A stretch of 64,000 nucleotides of DNA from Ectopseudomonas mendocina. GTDB lineage: Bacteria; Pseudomonadota; Gammaproteobacteria; Pseudomonadales; Pseudomonadaceae. Shown in pieces: positions 1-7,035 of this stretch. Position 1 is the stretch's first letter, and the number at the start of each line of letters is the position of its first letter. The position numbers were made by a program, and so were the translations under genes. The notes under the pieces were generated by a model. That model had not been told where the DNA came from and searched no databases. It saw nothing but the letters and a program-made list of their open reading frames with translations. The DNA is taken from assembly GCF_007049795.1 (NCBI RefSeq), contig NZ_SCFY01000002.1:248001-312000 (forward strand), written 5' to 3'.

Positions 1-1868
1 GCCTGCACCTGATTGCCCGCTACACCGGCAGTGACGATGCTCTTGCGCCGCTGCATCGCCTCGGCTCGGAAGTCTGGCAGAAGGCCAAGCGCAAGGCCGC
101 CGAGCAGGTTCGTGATGTTGCCGCTGAGCTGCTCGATATCTACGCCCGCCGCGCCGCGCGCGAGGGCTTCGCCTTCCAGGACCCGGCGCTGGATTACGCT
201 ACCTTCAGCGCCGGTTTCCCCTTCGAGGAAACCCCGGATCAGCAGGCCGCCATCGACGCCGTGCGCAGCGACATGCTAGCCGGCAAGCCGATGGATCGCC
301 TGGTTTGCGGCGACGTCGGTTTCGGCAAGACCGAAGTGGCCATGCGCGCCGCCTTCATCGCCGTACACAGCGGCAAGCAGGTCGCCGTGCTGGTGCCCAC
401 TACCCTGCTCGCCCAGCAGCACTACAACAGCTTCCGCGACCGCTTCGCCGATTGGCCGGTAAAGGTCGAGGTGATGAGCCGCTTCAAGAGCGCCAAGGAA
501 GTCGGCGACGCCGTGCAGCAACTGGCCGAAGGCAAGGTGGATATCGTCATCGGCACGCACAAGCTGCTGCAGGATGACGTCAAGTTCCAAAACCTCGGTT
601 TGGCCATCATCGACGAGGAACACCGCTTCGGCGTGCGCCAGAAGGAGCAGCTCAAGGCCCTGCGCAGCGAGGTGGATATTCTCACGCTGACCGCCACGCC
701 CATCCCGCGCACCCTGAACATGGCCGTGGCCGGCATGCGCGACCTGTCGATCATCGCCACCCCACCCGCACGGCGCCTGTCGGTGCGCACCTTCGTCATG
801 GAAGCCAACAAGCCGACCATCAAGGAAGCGCTGCTGCGCGAACTGCTGCGCGGCGGCCAGGTGTACTACCTGCACAACGACGTGAAGACCATCGAAAAAT
901 GCGCCGCTGACCTCGCCGAACTGGTGCCCGAAGCACGTATCGGTATCGGCCATGGACAGATGCGCGAACGCGATCTCGAACAAGTGATGAGCGACTTCTA
1001 CCACAAGCGCTTCAACGTGCTGGTGGCCTCGACCATCATCGAGACCGGCATCGACGTACCCAGCGCCAACACCATCATCATCGACCGCGCCGACAAGTTC
1101 GGTCTGGCCCAGCTGCACCAGCTGCGTGGCCGTGTCGGCCGTAGCCACCACCAGGCCTACGCCTACCTGCTCACCCCGCCGCGCAAGCAGATGACCACAG
1201 ACGCCGAGAAACGCCTGGAGGCCATCGCCAACGCCCAGGATCTCGGCGCGGGCTTCGTCCTGGCCACCCACGACCTGGAAATTCGCGGCGCCGGCGAACT
1301 GCTCGGCGACGGCCAGAGCGGACAGATTCAGGCCGTCGGTTTCACCTTGTACATGGAAATGCTCGAACGCGCAGTCAAGGCCATCCAGAAAGGCGAGCAG
1401 CCGAACCTCGACCAGCCGCTGGGCGGCGGCCCGGAGATCAACCTGCGCGTACCGGCGCTGATCCCCGAAGACTACCTACCCGACGTGCACGCCCGTCTGA
1501 TTCTCTACAAGCGTATCGCCAACGCCAGCGACGAGGATGGCCTGAAGGAGCTGCAGGTTGAGATGATCGACCGCTTCGGCCTGTTGCCGGAACCAACCAA
1601 GAATCTGATGCGCCTGACCCTGCTCAAGCTGCAGGCAGAGAAGCTGGGTATTACCAAGGTCGACGCCGGACCACAGGGCGGCCGCATCGAATTCGCAGCA
1701 GAGACCTGCGTCGACCCGCTGACGCTGATCAAGCTGATCCAGGCCCAACCGAAACGCTACAAGTTCGAAGGCGCCACCGTCTTCAAGATCCAGGTGCCCA
1801 TGGAGCGCGCGGAAGAGCGCTTCAACACCCTGGAAGCCCTGCTCGAGCGCCTCGCGCCCACCACCTGA
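1..1868 (+). CDS. mfd: Transcription-repair coupling factor Mfd, C-terminal part
   Basis: This is the C-terminal portion of the superfamily 2 translocase that removes stalled RNA polymerase from DNA lesions and recruits UvrA. The reading frame is already open at the left edge, so the UvrB-like and RNAP-interaction domains lie outside the window. Visible in order are the Walker A motif GDVGFGKTE, the DEEHRFG motif II, the TATPIPRT motif III, the helicase C-terminal domain with a QLRGRVGRS motif VI, and the TRCF C-terminal regulatory domain. It ends TGA at 1866-1868, 11 bp before the next gene. The identification is very secure; only the N-terminus is missing. Confidence 0.97.
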   Translation, partial: LHLIARYTGSDDALAPLHRLGSEVWQKAKRKAAEQVRDVAAELLDIYARRAAREGFAFQDPALDYATFSAGFPFEETPDQQAAIDAVRSDMLAGKPMDRLVCGDVGFGKTEVAMRAAFIAVHSGKQVAVLVPTTLLAQQHYNSFRDRFADWPVKVEVMSRFKSAKEVGDAVQQLAEGKVDIVIGTHKLLQDDVKFQNLGLAIIDEEHRFGVRQKEQLKALRSEVDILTLTATPIPRTLNMAVAGMRDLSIIATPPARRLSVRTFVMEANKPTIKEALLRELLRGGQVYYLHNDVKTIEKCAADLAELVPEARIGIGHGQMRERDLEQVMSDFYHKRFNVLVASTIIETGIDVPSANTIIIDRADKFGLAQLHQLRGRVGRSHHQAYAYLLTPPRKQMTTDAEKRLEAIANAQDLGAGFVLATHDLEIRGAGELLGDGQSGQIQAVGFTLYMEMLERAVKAIQKGEQPNLDQPLGGGPEINLRVPALIPEDYLPDVHARLILYKRIANASDEDGLKELQVEMIDRFGLLPEPTKNLMRLTLLKLQAEKLGITKVDAGPQGGRIEFAAETCVDPLTLIKLIQAQPKRYKFEGATVFKIQVPMERAEERFNTLEALLERLAPTT

Positions 1869-1879
1869 AGGACACCTAC

Positions 1880-2401
1880 ATGCGCCCATTGCATCTGATC
1901 GCCCTGCTGCTCTGCCTGCTCGCCCCGAGCGCCTTCGCCGAACGCCTGTATCAGGTGGAACTGCTGGTATTCCGCCAGGCCGGTGACGCGGTGATCGCGC
2001 CGAAGATCGCCCCCGACGACTGGGCCGGCACCGCCCTGCCGATCGCCGGCAGCGAGCGCCCCACCAGCCTCGACAGCGAAGCAGCCAAGCTCAACCCGGG
2101 TAATGGCTATCAGGTTTTGCTGCACAAGGCCTGGAGTCAGACACTGAGCACCTCGCCCAGCCGCGTAGCTGTCAACAGCGGCGAGGCGCACCTCGGCCAC
2201 TACCCGGTCGAAGGCACCCTCGCCTTCACCCAGGATCGCTTCGCCGATCTGGACCTGGAACTGTGGATCAACCGCTTCAGTGCCGACGGCCTGCTGGAAA
2301 GCAGCGAACACATGAAAGTCGCTCAACGCCTGAAGGACAACAGCCTGACCTACCTCGATCACGGCAGCCTCGGCGCCCTGGTGCGCATCAGCCCGCTGTA
2401 A
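1880..2401 (+). CDS. CsiV-family periplasmic protein
   Basis: A 173-residue secreted protein of the CsiV (DUF2803) family. Residues 1-20 form a signal peptide ending AFAE, followed by the family pattern YQVELLVFRQ near the mature N-terminus and a C-terminal strand ending LVRISPL. In Shewanella CsiV is a periplasmic peptidoglycan-associated protein affecting cell elongation; the role in Pseudomonas is not established. The gene begins 11 bp after mfd on the same strand, the usual arrangement in Pseudomonas, so co-transcription is likely. The assignment to family rests on recognised pattern and synteny, not on a search. Confidence 0.75.
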   Translation: MRPLHLIALLLCLLAPSAFAERLYQVELLVFRQAGDAVIAPKIAPDDWAGTALPIAGSERPTSLDSEAAKLNPGNGYQVLLHKAWSQTLSTSPSRVAVNSGEAHLGHYPVEGTLAFTQDRFADLDLELWINRFSADGLLESSEHMKVAQRLKDNSLTYLDHGSLGALVRISPL

Positions 2402-2414
2402 GCGGGCCGCTTAC
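2398..2414. terminator. Stem-loop between convergent csiV and nagZ
   Basis: An 8-bp perfect inverted repeat (GTAAGCGG / CCGCTTAC) overlaps the csiV stop codon and lies just past the end of nagZ. There is no T-run on either side, so terminator function is only suggested by its position between convergent genes. Confidence 0.25.
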
Positions 2415-2425
2415 GCCTCTCCGCC

Positions 2426-3424
2426 TCAGTCAATCAGCTGCGCCGCTCTGAGCGCAGCCACCGCCGCAGACCAACGCGGCGCCTGACGATAATCGGTGCA
2501 CGCGTGGCCGCGCCCACGCATGTGCTGCAGTCGCTCGGCCGGGGTGACCCGCAAGCGCTGCAATGCGCTGAGAGCCAGTTCCGCCGAGCCCCGGTCATTG
2601 CACACCAGGCCCATGTCACAGCCAGCAGTGAGTGCCGCCTCGATACGTTTGCCGGCATCACCGACCACGTGCGCACCGGCCATGGACAGGTCGTCACTGA
2701 AGATCACGCCGTCGAAGCCCAGCTCGCCGCGCAGGATGTCCTGCAGCCAGCGACGAGAAAAACCCGCCGGCTGCTCATCGACCTGCGGATAGATGACATG
2801 CGCCGGCATCACCGCATCGAGCTCGCCAGCCAGACGCTTGAACGGCTGCATGTCACAGGCGCGAATCTCATCGAGGCTGCGCTCGTCGACCGGAATGGCC
2901 ACGTGAGAGTCCGCCTCGGCCCAGCCATGCCCGGGGAAATGCTTGCCGGTCGCTGCCATACCTGCCTGATGCATGCCGCGGATGAACGCAGCAGCCAGCG
3001 TGGTGGCACGCTGCGGGTCGCCCTCGAAAGCGCGACTGCCGACCACCGCACTGCGCTGATGGTCGAGATCGAGGACCGGAGCGAAGCTGAGATCCAGCCC
3101 GACGGCCAGCACCTCGGTCGCCATCAGCCAGCCGCAATGCTCGGCAAGCACTTCAGCATTGTCGTTGTCGGCGATCGCACGCATCGCCGGCAGACGCAGA
3201 AATCCCTGGCGCAGACGCTGCACCCGGCCGCCCTCCTGGTCCACGGCCAGCAGCAGGTCCGGGCGCACGGCACGAATGCTCTGACACAACTCGCGCACCT
3301 GGCGTGGAGATTCGATGTTGCGGGCGAAAATGATCAAGCCACCCACCTCGGGCTGGCGCAGCATCTGGCGATCCTCGGCGGTCAGCCAGGTGCCGGCGAT
3401 GTCCATCATCAAAGAGCCTTGCAT
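2426..3424 (-). CDS. nagZ: Beta-N-acetylhexosaminidase NagZ
   Basis: A 332-residue cytoplasmic glycoside hydrolase family 3 enzyme that removes GlcNAc from 1,6-anhydro-MurNAc peptides during peptidoglycan recycling. The product feeds the AmpR/AmpC beta-lactamase signal in pseudomonads. The family loop KHFPGHGWAEADSH, carrying the catalytic His, and FSDDLSM, carrying the nucleophilic Asp, are both intact; DQEGGRVQRL is present near residue 65. The start at MQGSLMMDIAG matches the known NagZ N-terminus; a longer frame upstream overlaps the neighbouring gene and is rejected. It starts 4 bp after the end of the L,D-transpeptidase gene, so the two are probably one transcript. Confidence 0.95.
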   Translation of the reverse strand: MQGSLMMDIAGTWLTAEDRQMLRQPEVGGLIIFARNIESPRQVRELCQSIRAVRPDLLLAVDQEGGRVQRLRQGFLRLPAMRAIADNDNAEVLAEHCGWLMATEVLAVGLDLSFAPVLDLDHQRSAVVGSRAFEGDPQRATTLAAAFIRGMHQAGMAATGKHFPGHGWAEADSHVAIPVDERSLDEIRACDMQPFKRLAGELDAVMPAHVIYPQVDEQPAGFSRRWLQDILRGELGFDGVIFSDDLSMAGAHVVGDAGKRIEAALTAGCDMGLVCNDRGSAELALSALQRLRVTPAERLQHMRGRGHACTDYRQAPRWSAAVAALRAAQLID

Positions 3425-3428
3425 AAAC

Positions 3429-3962
3429 CTATTCCTTACGTGAAATCTTGGCCTGCGCCCACTGCGGGCAGGCTGCTTCGTCGATACGCACCCGGCAGTG
3501 CGGCGGCACGCGATCAAAAAGCGCCAGCATGTCGGCGTTGCGCAAACGGATGCAGCCATGGGACAACGGCTCGCCCATGGGTTCCGTGTCCGGGGTGCCG
3601 TGAAGATAGATGTAGCGACGGAAGGTATCGACCTCGCCCAGGCGATTGCGCCCCGGTTCGAGACCGCTCAACCAGAGAATGCGGGTAAGGATCCAGTCAC
3701 GGCCGGGAAATTGCTCGTGCAGTTGCGGCGACCATACCTCACCGGTCCAGCGACGCCCGCGCAACACGGCCGCCAGAGGCAGACCGGCGCCGATCTTCGC
3801 GCGCACTTGATGCAGCCCGCGCGGCGTGCAACCCGAGCCATTACGCTCACCTGCGCCGTTGCGTGCGGTGGATACAGGAAAACACACTATCAGCCGCCCA
3901 GCACTGAAGCCGTAGAGCGCCTGATCAGCAATGGAGATGTGGAGTAAATCAAGATCGGACAT
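3429..3962 (-). CDS. L,D-transpeptidase (YkuD domain)
   Basis: A 177-residue protein with a complete YkuD catalytic signature: HGTPD near residue 121 followed by SHGCIRLRN, with the catalytic Cys in SHGC. Family members form 3-3 peptidoglycan cross-links or attach proteins to the wall. No clear signal peptide or membrane anchor is visible in the first 30 residues, which is unusual for a wall enzyme; either the start is misplaced or export is by another route. It lies immediately upstream of nagZ, consistent with a small cell-wall operon. Confidence 0.85.
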   Translation of the reverse strand: MSDLDLLHISIADQALYGFSAGRLIVCFPVSTARNGAGERNGSGCTPRGLHQVRAKIGAGLPLAAVLRGRRWTGEVWSPQLHEQFPGRDWILTRILWLSGLEPGRNRLGEVDTFRRYIYLHGTPDTEPMGEPLSHGCIRLRNADMLALFDRVPPHCRVRIDEAACPQWAQAKISRKE

Positions 3963-4011
3963 GGGCCGCTAGCTTAGCCTAAGGACGAAGCCAAACCCAC
4001 CTGCCGCCCGG

Positions 4012-4719
4012 TCAAACCTTGGGGGCAGCGCTTGGCGTCTTGGTCCGGGGCTTGAGTTGTGCGCCGGCCAACGCAGGGTCGTTGACCCCGGTTTCCGAAC
4101 GCATACCGGCGGCGAGGAATGGCACCATCATCCGCATCACCTGCTCGATCGAGGTGTTGACGCCGAAATCGGTCTCGGCCATCGCGCGCAAGGCCTTGAT
4201 ACCGGACATGCTGAATGCCGCAGCGCCGAGCATGAAGTGCACGCGCCAGAACAGCTCCAGTGGTGGAATACGCGGCGCAGCCTCATGTACCAGCAGCATG
4301 TAACGGCGGAAAACCTTGCCGTAAACCTCTTCCAAGTATTTGCGCAGGTGGCCCTGGCTCTGACTGAAGGCCAAACCGAGCAGGCGCATGAAGATGGAAA
4401 GATCGTTGCCGCTGCGCGGCTTGACGGCCAGAGCCTGTTCGACCAGAAGCTCGAGCAACTCCTCCAGGGAAACCTGGGTGTCGGACTTGGCCTGACGGCG
4501 ATCGAGTTCTTTTTCCAGGCTGGCACAGAAAGGCCCGAGGAAGCGCGAGAAGACCGCTTGAATCAGCGCCTTCTTCGAACCGAAGTGATAATTGACGGCA
4601 GCCAGGTTGACCCCAGCCTTGCTGGTGATCAGCCGCAATGAAGTTTCGGCGAAGCCTTTTTCCGCGAACAGCTGTTCCGCAGCATCGAGAATGCGTTCAA
4701 CGGTTTCCGACTGGGCCAT
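4012..4719 (-). CDS. psrA: Fatty-acid-responsive TetR regulator PsrA
   Basis: A 235-residue TetR-family regulator. The N-terminal HTH (residues about 8-55, core LRLITSKAGVNLAAVNYHFGSKKAL) and whole-length pattern match Pseudomonas PsrA, which senses long-chain acyl-CoA, represses fadBA, represses itself and activates rpoS. Two overlapping PsrA-type palindromes lie 15-41 bp upstream of the ATG, supporting autoregulation. It is divergent from lexA, as in P. aeruginosa, and sits about 6 kb from fadBA, a known target in that species. The C-terminal tail (about 20 residues rich in Lys, Pro, Ala) is low complexity. Confidence 0.95.
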   Translation of the reverse strand: MAQSETVERILDAAEQLFAEKGFAETSLRLITSKAGVNLAAVNYHFGSKKALIQAVFSRFLGPFCASLEKELDRRQAKSDTQVSLEELLELLVEQALAVKPRSGNDLSIFMRLLGLAFSQSQGHLRKYLEEVYGKVFRRYMLLVHEAAPRIPPLELFWRVHFMLGAAAFSMSGIKALRAMAETDFGVNTSIEQVMRMMVPFLAAGMRSETGVNDPALAGAQLKPRTKTPSAAPKV

Positions 4720-4733
4720 GAGCTATCACCTGA

Positions 4734-4760
4734 CAAACACTTGTTTGAAACATACGTTTC
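4734..4760. promoter_or_regulatory. Two overlapping PsrA operators
   Basis: Two palindromes share the G at 4747: CAAAC-ACTT-GTTTG (4734-4747) and GAAAC-ATAC-GTTTC (4747-4760). The first fits exactly the published PsrA consensus, (G/C)AAAC-N2-4-GTTT(G/C); the second fits it fully too. They lie directly upstream of the psrA start codon, where binding would block psrA transcription. Confidence 0.85.
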
Positions 4761-4903
4761 ATCCTACTGAATTGTCAAGCCGCATGAGCCGTCTTTTGGC
4801 CGGCTGGTCACAGCTTACAACAAGCAGAGACGCAGATTACTCGGCATGGGTAACAAGCCGGACGACAGGCACCTGCAAAATGGGCGTTGCCAAGAGCCGC
4901 TTA

Positions 4904-4938
4904 CTGTATATAATCCCAGTCACTGTATAAAAAGACAG
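4904..4938. promoter_or_regulatory. Two LexA (SOS) boxes
   Basis: Two 16-bp CTG-N10-CAG boxes, CTGTATATAATCCCAG at 4904-4919 and CTGTATAAAAAGACAG at 4923-4938, are separated by 3 bp and end 9 bp before the lexA ATG. Both fit the gammaproteobacterial LexA consensus in the half sites and the AT-rich centre. They would give self-repression of lexA and SOS control of sulA behind it. Confidence 0.92.
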
Positions 4939-4947
4939 AGCCCAGCC

Positions 4948-5562
4948 ATGCTGAAACTGACGCCACGCCAAGCCGAGATTCTCGCCTTCATCAAACGCTG
5001 CCTGGAAGACAACGGCTACCCACCCACCCGTGCGGAAATCGCTCAGGAACTGGGGTTCAAATCACCCAATGCAGCAGAAGAGCACCTCAAGGCCCTCGCA
5101 CGCAAGGGGGCCATCGAGATGACCCCAGGCGCTTCGCGCGGCATTCGCATTCCTGGCTTCGAAGCAGGCGCGGCGAACGAGGACGAAGGCCTTCCAGTCA
5201 TTGGCCGCGTTGCTGCCGGCGCACCGATCCTCGCCCAGCAGCATGTCGAGGAATCCTGCCAGATCAACCCCGCGTTCTTTCAGCCCAAAGCCGACTACCT
5301 GCTGCGTGTGCGCGGCATGAGCATGAAGGATATCGGCATTTTCGATGGCGATCTGCTCGCCGTGCACACCACCCGTGAAGCCCGCAACGGCCAGATCGTC
5401 GTCGCCCGCATTGACGACGAAGTGACGGTCAAACGCTTCAAGCGCGAGGGCAACAAGGTCTGGCTGATTGCCGAGAACCCCGAGTTCGCCCCGATCGAAG
5501 TGGACCTGGAAAACCAGGATCTGGTCATCGAAGGTTTGAGCGTCGGTGTAATCCGCCGCTGA
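4948..5562 (+). CDS. lexA: SOS repressor LexA
   Basis: A 204-residue repressor. It has an N-terminal winged-helix domain (residues 1-70, with [20 protein letters not shown] as recognition region) and a C-terminal self-cleaving peptidase S24 domain. The scissile Ala90-Gly91 bond (RVAAGAP), catalytic Ser125 (RGMSMKD) and Lys162 (VTVKRF) are all present, so RecA-stimulated autocleavage should work. The ATG at 4948 gives the standard LexA N-terminus MLKLTPRQ; the longer frame would run through the operators. It is followed 9 bp later by sulA. Confidence 0.98.
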   Translation: MLKLTPRQAEILAFIKRCLEDNGYPPTRAEIAQELGFKSPNAAEEHLKALARKGAIEMTPGASRGIRIPGFEAGAANEDEGLPVIGRVAAGAPILAQQHVEESCQINPAFFQPKADYLLRVRGMSMKDIGIFDGDLLAVHTTREARNGQIVVARIDDEVTVKRFKREGNKVWLIAENPEFAPIEVDLENQDLVIEGLSVGVIRR

Positions 5563-5571
5563 GGAGACACC

Positions 5572-6045
5572 ATGTACGTGCAGCAGTCGTTCGAGCGCCC
5601 ACAACTTCCCCTTTTCGACGCGTTCCTTGGCCGAACGCCGAATGAGCCACTGGTCGCAGCCGATGGCATCTCTCGCAGTGAGGATGATCAGGCGTTTAGC
5701 GAACTGGCTCTACGTGGCGCCGCTGGGCACTGCCTGCACTTACTGGCACCGATTCTGCGAGAGCTGAGCCAGAATCAGGACGCACGCTGGCTGACTCTGG
5801 TGGCACCACCGGCCAGCCTCACGCAAAGCTGGCTGCGCGATGCAGGGCTGAACCGTGAACGAATCCTGCTGCTGCATCCGCGACAAGGGCAGAATGCCCT
5901 GGAGTTGGCCGAAGAAGCACTCAAGCTGGGTCGCAGCCATACCGTGATCAGTTGGTTGCATCCGGTCGAGAGCAGCACTCGTCAGCGCCTTGCACAGGCC
6001 GCCAACACAGGTGGCGCGCAGAGCCTGAACATCAGCCTGGGTTAG
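5572..6045 (+). CDS. sulA: SulA-like SOS cell division inhibitor
   Basis: A 157-residue protein of the Pseudomonas SulA family, lexA-linked and SOS-inducible. SulA binds FtsZ and blocks division until DNA is repaired. The central RecA-like strand LTLVAPPASLTQSWLRDAGLN and the following LLHP region match the family. The GAGGAG ribosome binding site at 5561-5566 overlaps the lexA stop codon, 5 bp before the ATG, so translation is likely coupled to lexA. A strong terminator follows. Confidence 0.88.
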   Translation: MYVQQSFERPQLPLFDAFLGRTPNEPLVAADGISRSEDDQAFSELALRGAAGHCLHLLAPILRELSQNQDARWLTLVAPPASLTQSWLRDAGLNRERILLLHPRQGQNALELAEEALKLGRSHTVISWLHPVESSTRQRLAQAANTGGAQSLNISLG

Positions 6046-6072
6046 CTGACCACGACTTCGCTTGCGGAAATG

Positions 6073-6102
6073 AAAACGGGGCTCCAATGGAGCCCCGTTT
6101 TT
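6073..6102. terminator. Bidirectional terminator after sulA
   Basis: A 10-bp perfect stem (ACGGGGCTCC / GGAGCCCCGT) with a 3-nt loop, preceded by AAAA and followed by TTTTT, sits between convergent sulA and the gene ending at 6120. It has the T-run needed in both directions. Confidence 0.92.
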
Positions 6103-6119
6103 CGTTGAGACGCAGTAAC

Positions 6120-6356
6120 TCAGTGGAGAACGCGCGAGCCTTCTTCTTCACCACTGAAATCACCCTCAGCCATTCGGCCAGCCATCTGCACACCAACATT
6201 GAGCATGGCCTTAGCCACCTCGATGTGTTGCCCCTGCAGGAAAGCCTTGGCATCAGCGGAGAAATCCAGGGTCACCAACGCCTCTTCATCCTCTGCGCGA
6301 CGCAGGGCAATGCGCCCATCGGGCAGTTCGACGATTTCCAGGAAGGATGTAGGCAT
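6120..6356 (-). CDS. Conserved hypothetical protein (PA3009-like)
   Basis: A 78-residue soluble protein without signal peptide, rich in acidic residues. It begins MPTSFLEIVELPDGRIALRR and is conserved at this position next to sulA in pseudomonads as far as I recall (PA3009 in PAO1). No domain or catalytic motif is recognisable. The position between sulA and topA is stable, but gives no functional clue. Confidence 0.75.
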   Translation of the reverse strand: MPTSFLEIVELPDGRIALRRAEDEEALVTLDFSADAKAFLQGQHIEVAKAMLNVGVQMAGRMAEGDFSGEEEGSRVLH

Positions 6357-6436
6357 GGCTCAGTCTCTGTGCAAAAACACGACATTGTAACAGCCAGCCG
6401 GGATCATCCCCAGCCCACTGGTCCAGTTAAACCCAA

Positions 6437-6955
6437 TCAGCACTCGCTCAGGCCTTCGCGGAAACGCAGCACCAGCGCCTTGAGCTGCTGCCGCCAGGCA
6501 TCGACATCATCGATGCTCAGCTCGGCCGGCACCTCGCCAACACTGACGGCGGTGATCAACGGCATGGACGGATCGACCTTGGCCTTGCGCTCCTCACGCG
6601 GCGGCTGGTACAAGCCAGCATAGGCCGCCAGCAGTTCGGCCAGCCAGGTTTCGCGTTGCTGGGCCAACTCCACCAACTCTGCCAGCTCGGGGCTGGGCGC
6701 CCCTTCGAGTACGGCCTGCTGCACGAACGCCTCGACACGCGAAGGCGCGGCGTCGCTCATACGGTAGTAACCGGCGATCTCATGACACACCCCAAGAAGC
6801 CCACCGTACAAGTGAAACAGCGCAGCTTCACGCTCGGCCTGCACCAGCGCCTGCACGTTGAATGCGCTGGAAGCCTCGGCCTTGCGCCAGTTATCCAGGG
6901 CGATACCGGCGAAGAAGATCTTCTGATTGGTGCGGGTATAGATTTCTTTGGCCAT
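6437..6955 (-). CDS. DUF6586-type conserved hypothetical protein
   Basis: A 172-residue cytoplasmic, mostly helical protein of a Pseudomonas-conserved family (PA3010-like, recalled as DUF6586). The start at MAKEIYTRTNQKIFF is chosen because a GGAGGT ribosome binding site lies 7 bp upstream on the minus strand; a longer frame to 6985 lacks one. It starts 80 bp after the end of topA and may share its transcript. Function unknown. Confidence 0.78.
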   Translation of the reverse strand: MAKEIYTRTNQKIFFAGIALDNWRKAEASSAFNVQALVQAEREAALFHLYGGLLGVCHEIAGYYRMSDAAPSRVEAFVQQAVLEGAPSPELAELVELAQQRETWLAELLAAYAGLYQPPREERKAKVDPSMPLITAVSVGEVPAELSIDDVDAWRQQLKALVLRFREGLSEC

Positions 6956-7035
6956 TGCGGCGACCTCCACAGCAGATCGGGTCATGATACGCGCGTCGCA
7001 CCAAGACAGACGCGCTTCTCGTCAGAGCGCAGAGA

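Noticed and set aside
276..1271. Long minus-strand open frame opposite mfd
   Set aside because: High-GC shadow of mfd; composition is low in structure, no motif, and the opposite frame is a known conserved gene.
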